Part shown: positions 1 through 7,351 of the stretch, in pieces
How positions within the stretch are numbered: the stretch's first letter is position 1
How the letters are laid out: each line of letters opens with the position of its first letter
Origin: Bacteriovoracaceae bacterium
Lineage (GTDB): Bacteria; Bdellovibrionota; Bacteriovoracia; Bacteriovoracales; Bacteriovoracaceae
Length of the DNA: 12,759 nt
Assembly: GCA_023151145.1 (NCBI GenBank)
Contig: JAKLJM010000025.1
Coordinates: 1-12,759, forward strand
Direction of reading: 5' to 3'
The notes under the pieces: generated by a model
Database searches by the model: none
What the model was told of the DNA's origin: nothing
What the model saw: only the letters and a program-made list of their open reading frames with translations
Translations under genes and position numbers: made by a program

Positions 1-168
1 ATGTGGAACAAAGGTAATAACTAAAAACTTAGCTCCGACTTTATGGGCTTCATCTTTAATGAACTTTAAAAACTGCTGATGCCCAAGATGAACACCATCA
101 AAATTACCTATAGTAAAATAAATTTTTTCACGAGAAGCAATATCGTTTATTGAATTAATTAACTTCAT
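1..168 (-). CDS. ribF: RibF, bifunctional riboflavin kinase / FMN adenylyltransferase (N-terminal part, runs off left edge)
   Basis: Fifty-six codons of the N-terminus are present; the gene continues past the left edge. The fragment begins MKLINSIND and carries TIGNFDGVHLGHQ at about residues 19-31. This is the hallmark nucleotide-binding HxGH motif of the FAD synthetase domain, followed by FLVITFVPH, which matches the usual 'vvtFePHP' strand. In this family the N-terminal domain adenylylates FMN to FAD and the C-terminal domain (outside the window) phosphorylates riboflavin, both in the cytoplasm. The ATG at 168 has an AGGA Shine-Dalgarno at 174-177, 5 nt upstream. The start lies inside the end of batD (14-bp overlap, different frame), so ribF is probably co-transcribed with the Bat operon. 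The family call is secure. Any functional link to Bat is unproven. Confidence 0.93.
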   Translation of the reverse strand, partial: MKLINSINDIASREKIYFTIGNFDGVHLGHQQFLKFIKDEAHKVGAKFLVITFVPH

Positions 169-1867
169 TTTTTTCCTGAATGACTATCTTCAACTTCTTT
201 AAATAACCATACTCTATTTTTTTTGAATTGGAACTAGTCTTAGATTTCGAAAATTGACCTTGTTCTAAGCTTTGTAACAGCTGCAAAATATAAGTCTTGG
301 CCTCGTTGGGTAAACTACATTCTTTCAATGCCCTATTGATGTCTGCACCCTTTCTTTCAAAAACAATACTTAACAGTGTATACAAGTGCTCATAGCTTGG
401 TGTCTTTTTAAATTTTTTAAATGCCGTATTAAACTGTGCTTCAACATCCTCACCACTTTCAACTTTTTTATAATTAAAATAAATAAGCAAAAAGGAAACT
501 AAGACGATGACCAATGATACGATCTTAATTATTACACCTGTAAAATCTTTTTCTAATTTATCTTGAATACCAACTAGTCCGATTTTCGTGCTGCTTTTTT
601 TCGGTGGCGTTAGCCAGTTTGGCAAAAAATTCATATCAAAGTCTAATTTTAAATCTTGTCTCTGGTTGTTATTAGCTTTGGCAGCTTTAGGTTTATTCTC
701 TTTTGAAGAATCCATAACACCACCAGCAACGACAAGTGCAGGAATTTTAATTGATTTTTCAACAAATTTTTTATTCTCAGGATCAAAATAACTAAAACTA
801 ACTTCACGTTCAGGAATTGAAACTTCGCTTCTGGCCAAATAGGTGAAATCGAATTTTTTAGAAGCAGCTCCTTCTGATAATTCAATGAGATCAGCCTTGG
901 TGTCGAATTCTTCAATTAAGTCTGAAGTAAACAATGCTGGAGCTTGAAAATTTTCAAGTGCTCCAGAGCCTCGAACTTCTAATTTGAATTCTATTGGTTC
1001 ATTAATTAAATATTTTGATTTTCCACCAGTAAGAATAAAATCATGCGCACCAACGAGACCGGTAAAGTTACTTGGCATTCCTTCTGTCGGTATCGGCATT
1101 ACTTCTATTTCGACTCGAGGACTTACAATATCTTTAGGGCGATATGAACTAGAGAGGCCTCCAAAAGGATCAAAAGATCTTTGATCTGCAACCTGTGCTG
1201 CAATTTTCATTTGATCAAGAACTGCGACTCCCACTTTTTCAGGATAAGCTCTAGCTGAATAGGCAAGAACACGTCTATAAACTTCACCTTTATATTGAAC
1301 GGTTTCTATATTTCCTTGAGTTTTATAGAACCTCTTGATGAATTTATTTAGCTTTGGAAACTCTTTTATGTCATTGGCAACAACTGGAATTTTGTAATAT
1401 AAATAATAGGCAACATTGATTCCTTCACCAATATATATTTTATTTTTTGAAGGTACTGCTTCTAAAAAAACGTCTTGTAACTTTCTTTTTTCATTAAGGA
1501 TGACAACCTTAACATCTTTTGCTTTTTCTGTTTTTCCATTAATTTCAACTTTTATATTTTTTAAGAATGCAGTACCAGCTCGCTCTGCAACTAGCTCATA
1601 AACATAACTTTGTTCACGAGTTGTCGTAAACTTTCCATTGATCACTACGGTACTGATCGACACACCTTGCTCTCGCCTTCCAACAACCTCAGCTCCTACT
1701 GGATCAAATGAAATATAAGGGTCATTACCTCCCGAAGCTTTAACTTTAAAGGTAACATAAAATGGCTCATTAACTAACGCTTCATTTGGACTTACTTCCA
1801 CCTCGACTTGCTGAGCAAGAAGAGCAAAATTTAAAAAGATTCCAACTAGTACTAAAAATATTCTCAT
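155..1867 (-). CDS. batD: BatD-family membrane protein (aerotolerance operon)
   Basis: 570 residues when started at the ATG at 1867. A TTG four codons upstream (1879) is also open, but the AAAGGA box abuts it with no spacing, whereas the ATG gives a clean signal peptide at once. Residues 1-18 (MRIFLVLVGIFLNFALLA) form the signal peptide. A long beta-rich exported region follows, with the BatD hallmark of a Ser/Ile-rich strand and then ING in GVSISTVVINGKF (about 68-80). One membrane helix lies at about 445-466, then a roughly 100-residue helical, lysine-rich cytoplasmic tail. BatD proteins (BatD/oxygen-tolerance family, PF13584) belong to Bat operons and are thought to work with BatA/B/C in the envelope; their biochemical role is unsettled. 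The gene starts 5 bp after the batBC stop and its end overlaps ribF. Confidence is good on family, moderate on the exact start. Confidence 0.88.
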   Translation of the reverse strand: MRIFLVLVGIFLNFALLAQQVEVEVSPNEALVNEPFYVTFKVKASGGNDPYISFDPVGAEVVGRREQGVSISTVVINGKFTTTREQSYVYELVAERAGTAFLKNIKVEINGKTEKAKDVKVVILNEKRKLQDVFLEAVPSKNKIYIGEGINVAYYLYYKIPVVANDIKEFPKLNKFIKRFYKTQGNIETVQYKGEVYRRVLAYSARAYPEKVGVAVLDQMKIAAQVADQRSFDPFGGLSSSYRPKDIVSPRVEIEVMPIPTEGMPSNFTGLVGAHDFILTGGKSKYLINEPIEFKLEVRGSGALENFQAPALFTSDLIEEFDTKADLIELSEGAASKKFDFTYLARSEVSIPEREVSFSYFDPENKKFVEKSIKIPALVVAGGVMDSSKENKPKAAKANNNQRQDLKLDFDMNFLPNWLTPPKKSSTKIGLVGIQDKLEKDFTGVIIKIVSLVIVLVSFLLIYFNYKKVESGEDVEAQFNTAFKKFKKTPSYEHLYTLLSIVFERKGADINRALKECSLPNEAKTYILQLLQSLEQGQFSKSKTSSNSKKIEYGYLKKLKIVIQEKNEVN

Positions 1868-1872
1868 ATCAA

Positions 1873-3789
1873 CTACCAATCCTTTGATGGTCTTGAATCA
1901 GCGGGATCATTGTCTGATTTTTCTTTAGATGCATCCAAAAATTTCTTTTGTAATTCGCGATCTAAGTCTAATGTTTGTTTTAAAATTGCCGGTGTTTTCT
2001 TTAATCTCTTTTGTTGTTTCAGTCGTTTTTCTCTGTCCTCAAAAGACTCTGGCTCTTCGCCATTGTCCTTGGGTTGATTGTTTTTTTCTTTTTCTTTATC
2101 TTGTTCTGGTTTTCCATTGCTTTCTTTTTTATCCTTTTTATCGTTCTTCTCTTTTCCGCCATCACCTTTTTCTTGATTTTTTTTATTCATCAAATCTCTA
2201 AGGTCACGCTCTTCCTTACTGCCTTTGCCTTGTTTACCATTTGAATTATTTTGTGAAGACTTATCTTGTTTGTCTTGTTGCCCTTTTTGATTATCTTTAC
2301 CTTGTTCCTGACCTTCTTCTTGGCCTTTACCGTCTTTGCTATCGTTTCCACTTTGGGACTTATTGCCTTGCTGCTGATTTTCTTGTTGAGAATTATTCTG
2401 ATCATTTTGACTTTTAGAGTTTTGATCAGATTTTTGTTTCTGAATGGCCGTCAAAAGATTTTTCCTTACAGCTTGAGATTGTTCTTCTGTGAGATTTTTT
2501 CTTTCGAGAAGTTTTTTGAACAACTCAATACCCGCTGATGTATTTTTTGACTGTACTAAACTTGCAGCATAATTATTTTCAACTTCAACGCTCTCATTTT
2601 CCGCACGATGTTCTTCATAAAGCTTTTTTGCTGTTTCTGGAAACCCTTCTGCTAATAACTTTTCCGCAGTTTTTAATATTTCACTTTTATTGGCTTCTCC
2701 ATCACGAATTTTTTCTAATGATTTTAATGTTTCATCAGATATCTTTCTTTCTTCTTCTGCTCTCAAGTTAGTTACATTTAAGCAAAAAAATAAAGCGAAG
2801 ACCGCAGCCGTTACTTTAAAGGTTTTAAATTGGCTAAAAATTAGTGACAAGATATAAGAAACGACAAAAAGAGCGATTGGGTATTCGCCATAAGCTTTAC
2901 GGCTTCTCACTTCTCCAACTTTTCCACCTGTTGTAAATTTTGCTTTAAAAAACTCCGCAACTTCTTGAGTAGGCAAGTTAAAAGAATTCACTATCCAATA
3001 ATTATAATCGGCAACGTCTTTACCAAGAGACTTAATATAGTTCTCGTTTAATTTTGTAACTACGGGTGCACCCCCAGAAAGCTTAAATCCCTTAAAACTT
3101 CCATCATTCCATCTTAGGGGAATTTGTCCGCCTTTTTGAGTACCAACACCAATCACTGCTAAACTAACTCCTTCTGGAAGAGTAATTTTCTCATTTTTTT
3201 CGTGATCCTCACCATCTGTTAAAACTAAGATATTTCCCACGGGTGCTACGTCTGATTCTTCAGATTGAAAATAAGGAATCATTCCCTTAATTGTATAACC
3301 AATATTTGACGATCCCTTTACTGTGGCCAATGACTCCAGTGCTGCGAGCCGTGAATCCACCAAGTCAATATCATCAGTAAATGGCAAAATTCTTTGAAAT
3401 GTATCTGAGAAAATAAAAACTGAAAACTGATTGGCCGCTGAGTTTTTCACAAAGTGTCTGGCAATTTGTAACGACTTTAAAAATCGATTTGGACGGACAT
3501 CCTCAGACAACATCGACGCAGAAGAATCGATTAAAATAATTGTTTTCTGGTCAGGAACCTTGGCACTGATTTTTTCTTCTTCGCCTCTCAAGTCAAGAAG
3601 TGCTACTACTAAAAAAACAAAACTAAGTATGAGAAAAAAGTGTGATGCTCTAGACGATAAGGATGTGGATAAAAACCAATATTCTTTTATATAAGAATGA
3701 CTTTTTTTAAAATAAAACCAAACCAAACCCCAAAAAACAAGGAGTGCTGGTAAGAGAATATAAATGAGTTGAAATTTTTGTAAAATCAT
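1873..3789 (-). CDS. BatB-BatC fusion: membrane VWA domain plus TPR/low-complexity periplasmic region
   Basis: 638 residues. In order: TM helices at about 8-27 and 51-66; a von Willebrand A domain at about 80-280 with DSSAS (88-92), EDVRPNRF (96-103) and VLTDGED (189-195); TM helix 303-320; a second hydrophobic stretch 324-342 ending LRA before EEE; TPR-like helices about 365-450; a Q/N/K/G/E/D-rich disordered tract about 451-595; and a short helical C-terminus. The first half matches BatB and the second BatC, normally separate genes. The positive-inside rule places both the VWA and TPR parts in the periplasm. The metal-site threonine seen in BatA (GDGTNIG) is serine here (GSSNIG, 159-164), a conservative change. 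The start ATG at 3789 overlaps the batA stop as ATGA, implying translational coupling. A role in complex assembly with BatA and BatD is inferred from family and context. Confidence 0.9.
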   Translation of the reverse strand: MILQKFQLIYILLPALLVFWGLVWFYFKKSHSYIKEYWFLSTSLSSRASHFFLILSFVFLVVALLDLRGEEEKISAKVPDQKTIILIDSSASMLSEDVRPNRFLKSLQIARHFVKNSAANQFSVFIFSDTFQRILPFTDDIDLVDSRLAALESLATVKGSSNIGYTIKGMIPYFQSEESDVAPVGNILVLTDGEDHEKNEKITLPEGVSLAVIGVGTQKGGQIPLRWNDGSFKGFKLSGGAPVVTKLNENYIKSLGKDVADYNYWIVNSFNLPTQEVAEFFKAKFTTGGKVGEVRSRKAYGEYPIALFVVSYILSLIFSQFKTFKVTAAVFALFFCLNVTNLRAEEERKISDETLKSLEKIRDGEANKSEILKTAEKLLAEGFPETAKKLYEEHRAENESVEVENNYAASLVQSKNTSAGIELFKKLLERKNLTEEQSQAVRKNLLTAIQKQKSDQNSKSQNDQNNSQQENQQQGNKSQSGNDSKDGKGQEEGQEQGKDNQKGQQDKQDKSSQNNSNGKQGKGSKEERDLRDLMNKKNQEKGDGGKEKNDKKDKKESNGKPEQDKEKEKNNQPKDNGEEPESFEDREKRLKQQKRLKKTPAILKQTLDLDRELQKKFLDASKEKSDNDPADSRPSKDW

Positions 3790-4787
3790 ACCAACTCTCT
3801 TCCTAGATATCTTCTACCTAGTTCCGAAAATGCAAATAAAATTGCGGCAATTACCAAATACCTATAATAAAGTTCTTCAAAGACAACTTTGCCTTGTCGT
3901 TTAATAACTTCCGTTCGCTCTAACTTGTTAATTTGTTCTAAAACTTGTTTTAAGCTGTTATTATTTTTTGCTAAATACGTTTTTCCACCAGTCATTTCTG
4001 AAATTTCTTTCATAGTTTTTACGTCAATACTTCCACCGGGAATTGTTTGATATCGTTGAACTCCAAAGACATTTTTACCACCAATAGGAATTCTGGCGTT
4101 TTCATCGCCCCCCATTCCAATTGTATAAATTTTTATTTTGTTTTCTTTGGCAATTTCTGCTGCTTGAACAGGAGTCATCGTACCAACGTTTGCTACACCA
4201 TCAGTAAGTAAGACGATGATTTTAGATTTGGCTTCTGATTCAAGTAAGCGTGCTGTTGCTAGAGCGAGAGCATCACCAATATTGGTTCCGTCACCAAGCG
4301 GCCCCATCTGAATGCCATTCACCATTTTTGAGATGATTTTTGTATCAGTTGTAAGTGGCAATAAGGTAAACACTTTTTCTGCAAAAACAATTACCCCAAT
4401 TCTATCTAGGGTAAATAAATTCACAAAATCATGAACTTGCTTTTTGGCAGATTCAAATCTGTTTGGTGGCATGTCTTCTGCCAACATGGAACGGGACAAG
4501 TCCACGACAACATAAATATCTTTTACGTTTATTTTATCTTCTTGATTGCCTAGTGGTCTTCTTGGACCAGCTAGTGCGATTGCCAAATAGGCCCAAGCGA
4601 TAGTAGTGGCGACAAAGAAAATAATTCTAAAAAATGAAAATGAGCCTATTTTGTATTTTTTAGGAATAAATATTTGTGGCTTTTTAAAAAGGTTAAAATA
4701 AGCAATACTCCAAACAAGGAAACCAATTAGTGCAAAAAAGGCATATTGCGGATGTTGAAAATCACCATTTTTGAGGAAATTCATCAT
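3786..4787 (-). CDS. batA: BatA, membrane-anchored VWA-domain protein
   Basis: 333 residues. TM helix about 15-34, basic cytoplasmic loop 35-47, TM helix about 54-75, VWA domain about 90-290, C-terminal TM helix about 308-322, then a basic tail (RRYLGR). A full MIDAS metal-binding set is visible: DLSRS (96-100), T168 in GDGTNIGDA and D196 in LLTDG. EDMPPNRFESAKK (104-116) is the signature stretch shared by BatA/BatB. The topology puts the VWA domain in the periplasm, where it may bind protein partners through the metal. Two ATGs are in frame (4787 and 4784). Both fit the strong GAGGAGGT Shine-Dalgarno, and the first overlaps the preceding stop as ATGA. BatA and the BatB part of the next gene are evident paralogues. 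VWA family membership is certain; the BatA name rests on architecture and gene order. Confidence 0.92.
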   Translation of the reverse strand: MMNFLKNGDFQHPQYAFFALIGFLVWSIAYFNLFKKPQIFIPKKYKIGSFSFFRIIFFVATTIAWAYLAIALAGPRRPLGNQEDKINVKDIYVVVDLSRSMLAEDMPPNRFESAKKQVHDFVNLFTLDRIGVIVFAEKVFTLLPLTTDTKIISKMVNGIQMGPLGDGTNIGDALALATARLLESEAKSKIIVLLTDGVANVGTMTPVQAAEIAKENKIKIYTIGMGGDENARIPIGGKNVFGVQRYQTIPGGSIDVKTMKEISEMTGGKTYLAKNNNSLKQVLEQINKLERTEVIKRQGKVVFEELYYRYLVIAAILFAFSELGRRYLGRELV

Positions 4788-5551
4788 TTGATACCTCCTC
4801 GGATTTTATCGAAGGCTTCTTTGATTTCAAACAATTCTTCTTTGGATAATTGTCTTTTATATTGATGCTCTTCCATCGTTTTATAAAAATCATGAAGTGC
4901 ATTATTCTTTTCAGGAAAAAACACCAACCATTGATCTTTGTTTTTATAGATTTCTTCGTAGTGCTGTCGCTCTTTGGCTGAATGAAACATCGTTTGAAAA
5001 TGACTTTTCTTTTTTTGTTCACTTACATTCTTATTAAAATAATTCATCATTCGTTTTCGATACTTCAAGATTAAAAAAGTTAAAGCAATTACAAATGAAA
5101 TTATTATTACTGTTGTAATAAAATTTTTTCCTACAAAATCAACTGCCTGATTTAAAATAACAAATGATCCATCAAACGACTCAAGTGGTTTAATTTCAAA
5201 GGGTAAAGAAAAAGATGTGACATAGTCACCAAATTTGAAATCTAGATTTTGACCTCTTTCGGCCGAAGACTCTGCAATCGTAGACAAATTAACGAGGATG
5301 ACATCGTAGTTATTCTCTGACCTTTTTGCCTCCACGCTGACTACATAAAAATGTGAGAGTACGACTTGATTTTTTAAGTTATTGAACTCATTTACGTCGT
5401 AGTTTTCCACAGGCCACAATTGCATAGAAATATTAACCAGATCACCTTGTTTAATATTTTGAGAAGGTTCGAATTTAATTACGTTTTTTACTTCCATTCC
5501 AAATGTAGAAAACATCATTAAAAATGAAAAAAGGAATACGATCGATCTCAC
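4784..5551 (-). CDS. Unnamed exported single-pass membrane protein of the Bat operon (BatD-like layout)
   Basis: 255 residues from a GTG start at 5551, supported by AAGGAG 8 nt upstream and a GTGA overlap with the DUF58 stop. I do not recognise a named family. Visible features are a signal peptide (about 1-18, ending FSTFG), a beta-rich periplasmic part (about 20-135, alternating hydrophobic strands, no cysteine), one TM helix (about 144-163), a basic stop-transfer stretch (KYRKRMMN), and a helical cytoplasmic tail of about 90 residues with LHDFYKTMEEHQYKRQLSKE. This order (signal peptide, beta domain, TM, helical tail) resembles a half-size BatD. Many MoxR-DUF58-VWA operons hold a small membrane protein between DUF58 and the first VWA gene. 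A tether linking cytoplasmic MoxR/DUF58 to the periplasmic VWA proteins is inference only. Confidence 0.8.
   Translation of the reverse strand: MRSIVFLFSFLMMFSTFGMEVKNVIKFEPSQNIKQGDLVNISMQLWPVENYDVNEFNNLKNQVVLSHFYVVSVEAKRSENNYDVILVNLSTIAESSAERGQNLDFKFGDYVTSFSLPFEIKPLESFDGSFVILNQAVDFVGKNFITTVIIISFVIALTFLILKYRKRMMNYFNKNVSEQKKKSHFQTMFHSAKERQHYEEIYKNKDQWLVFFPEKNNALHDFYKTMEEHQYKRQLSKEELFEIKEAFDKIRGGIK
4793..4800 (-). promoter_or_regulatory. Strong ribosome binding site of batA
   Basis: GAGGAGGT on the minus strand, the strongest Shine-Dalgarno in the window, lies inside the end of the preceding gene. It is 5 nt from the ATG at 4787 and 8 nt from the second ATG at 4784, so either could be used. 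It suggests batA is translated at high level even without coupling. Confidence 0.75.
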
Positions 5552-6393
5552 CGCATCATCTCCTTCACGAAACTTTCGAGATAACTCTCGTGAACTTTCA
5601 ACTCTCGAATTCTCTTATTTAAATCTGCTTGGTTTTTTTTCCCGCCCAATAAAAACCTCCCAAACTTACCTGATGCACCGAACCCAGGTGAACTATAAAG
5701 TAGGTAAGGAATTTTTTTGGCTTCATCTAGGGGAGTTTTAAGCTGGAACATATGAACATTTGATCTATGAAGAATTTTCTTTACCAATTCTGGCTCTAAA
5801 AAATCATGAAAATCAGATAAGATAATGACTTCTCTCTTCTTGTTTAAGTGCTTCATTATAGCTGCATATTTTTCATCTTTTCCCACTGATTCTTTTTGAC
5901 CATCTTGAATGATAACTTTTCCATTTCCATTTAAAATATTCAAATCTTCAAGGGCACTAATTAGCCTTGCTAACCCACTTTCACCCTTTGACTTAGGCAC
6001 ATTAGTTACTTTGTCGGTCACGATTAAGGTATGGACAATGTCACTGGTTTCTTCTGCTAATAAATACATTAAACAACATATCTCAATAGCCGCTTGAAGT
6101 TTAGAAACCCCCTTAGCCCCTTGATACATTGTTGCCCCTGCATCTAAAACAACAACTATTTCTATATTTCTTTCTTCTTCAAATGTCTTAATATAAGGAT
6201 GATTTGTTTTGGCCAATATCTTCCAATCAATGAAACGTACATCATCACCAAATGAATACACTTGGTGTTCTTTAAATTGCAAACCTGTTCCTCGAAACTG
6301 AGTCTTCAGCATTCCTATGGAAAAAGAATTTGCTCGCTTGAAAAGATTGACCCTAAGTCGGCCAACAATTTTTCTTACTTCATTTATTTTCAT
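5548..6393 (-). CDS. DUF58-domain protein (MoxR partner)
   Basis: 281 residues, no signal peptide or TM helix, so predicted cytoplasmic. The DUF58 signature is clear: GTGLQFKEHQVYSFGDDVRF (35-54), then IDWKILAKTNHPYIK (55-69) and FEEERNIEI (71-79), followed by a VWA-like beta strand. The metal-site segment reads VVLDAGATM (81-89), i.e. DxGxT instead of the DxSxS of canonical VWA domains; the later strand IILSDFHDF (190-198) keeps an Asp. Some DUF58 subgroups are known to lack a full MIDAS, so this may be a binding fold without metal. DUF58 proteins are almost always encoded next to MoxR and are thought to work with it. The ATG at 6393 overlaps the moxR stop as ATGA and has no good Shine-Dalgarno of its own, which favours coupled translation. 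Confidence 0.93.
   Translation of the reverse strand: MKINEVRKIVGRLRVNLFKRANSFSIGMLKTQFRGTGLQFKEHQVYSFGDDVRFIDWKILAKTNHPYIKTFEEERNIEIVVVLDAGATMYQGAKGVSKLQAAIEICCLMYLLAEETSDIVHTLIVTDKVTNVPKSKGESGLARLISALEDLNILNGNGKVIIQDGQKESVGKDEKYAAIMKHLNKKREVIILSDFHDFLEPELVKKILHRSNVHMFQLKTPLDEAKKIPYLLYSSPGFGASGKFGRFLLGGKKNQADLNKRIRELKVHESYLESFVKEMMR
5560..5565 (-). promoter_or_regulatory. Ribosome binding site deciding the GTG start of the unnamed Bat-operon membrane protein
   Basis: AAGGAG on the minus strand, 8 nt before the GTG at 5551. It lies inside the last codons of the DUF58 gene. Spacing and strength support the GTG, which also gives a full signal peptide and a GTGA stop/start overlap. Confidence 0.75.
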
Positions 6394-7343
6394 GATAAGG
6401 CTTGTTTTGCTATTTTTTGAGCGACATCTCGAGCGTTCATATTATCAATTGTCGCTTCATAAGATAAAATAATTCTATGTCCCAACACTGACGGAATAAT
6501 TCTCATCACGTGGTCAGGGCTTACAAAATCTTTTCCATCCATAAAGGCTACATATTTCGAAATTCTATATAACCAAATAACGGCCCTTGGTGAAGCACCG
6601 GCCAAGACGATTCCCTGAAATTCTTTTTTAAACAAGTCACTACTTGGTCTCGTTGAATGGACAATTTTTACAATTAAATCTTTTACTTTTTCATCCGTGT
6701 AGACACTATCCACGACTTCCTGAATAGATAATAAATCATCAGTACTAAGTACTGGTTCTAATTTCGCTAATGAATTTCTTTTTAAATCTAAAATCGCTTT
6801 TTCAGCTTTAAAAGAAGGATAATCTACGTTCACCTTCATCATGAATCGATCTAACTGTGCTTCTGGTAACTGATAGGTTCCTTCTTGGTCAATTGGGTTT
6901 TGTGTGGCAAGAACAACAAATGGTGAAGATAATCGATGTGTCTCTTCTCCAATTGTAACTTGTTTTTCTGCCATTGCTTCTAGAAGCGCCGCTTGTACTT
7001 TGGCAGGTGCTCTGTTGATTTCATCTGCTAAAAGTAATTGAGTAAAAATAGGACCAAACTTAGTTGTGAATTCTTCATTTTTTTGTGAATAAATCATCGT
7101 CCCAACTAAATCAGATGGAAGCAAATCAGGCGTAAACTGCACACGCTTAAAAGCAAGATCGCACAACTTACTCATGGTAGAAACGGCCATGGTTTTACCA
7201 AGACCAGGCATACCTTCAATTAAGACGTGCCCCTCACACACCAGAGCTGCCATAATGGCATCTAACAATTCATCTTGACCAAAAATAACACTCTTCGCTT
7301 GATTAAGTGATGCTTGTACTTTTTCTCGTAATACTTGTGACAT
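6390..7343 (-). CDS. MoxR-family AAA+ ATPase
   Basis: 317 residues, the usual length for MoxR proteins, soluble and cytoplasmic. Motifs: Walker A GMPGLGKT (44-51), Walker B LLLADE (103-108) followed by INRAPAKVQAALLEAM (109-124), sensor 1 VLATQNP (144-150), the arginine finger region QLDRF (163-167), and sensor 2 GASPRAV (249-255, Arg253). All catalytic residues are intact, so it should be an active ATPase. MoxR ATPases act as chaperone-like remodelling factors on VWA-containing partners. Here the likely partners are the DUF58 protein, BatA and BatB-BatC encoded just downstream. The start ATG at 7343 has AGGGG at 7349-7353, 5 nt upstream, which overlaps the TAG stop of the methyltransferase gene (8-bp gap). 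No closer substrate can be read from the sequence. Confidence 0.96.
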   Translation of the reverse strand: MSQVLREKVQASLNQAKSVIFGQDELLDAIMAALVCEGHVLIEGMPGLGKTMAVSTMSKLCDLAFKRVQFTPDLLPSDLVGTMIYSQKNEEFTTKFGPIFTQLLLADEINRAPAKVQAALLEAMAEKQVTIGEETHRLSSPFVVLATQNPIDQEGTYQLPEAQLDRFMMKVNVDYPSFKAEKAILDLKRNSLAKLEPVLSTDDLLSIQEVVDSVYTDEKVKDLIVKIVHSTRPSSDLFKKEFQGIVLAGASPRAVIWLYRISKYVAFMDGKDFVSPDHVMRIIPSVLGHRIILSYEATIDNMNARDVAQKIAKQALS

Positions 7344-7351
7344 AAATACCC

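Noticed and set aside
1877..1879. TTG at 1879 as the batD start.
   Set aside because: The AAAGGA box directly abuts it with no spacing, and the ATG four codons later begins a standard signal peptide.
1929..2771. Plus-strand hydrophobic ORFs of 77-90 residues opposite batBC that look like small membrane proteins.
   Set aside because: They are antisense shadows of the Lys/Gln/Glu-rich tract, whose complement naturally encodes Phe/Leu. batBC on the minus strand is a clear full-length gene.
2780..2800. Lipoprotein signal at the BatB/BatC seam (LFFC).
   Set aside because: Phe just before the Cys does not fit the lipobox; an ordinary signal peptidase I site or TM helix fits better.
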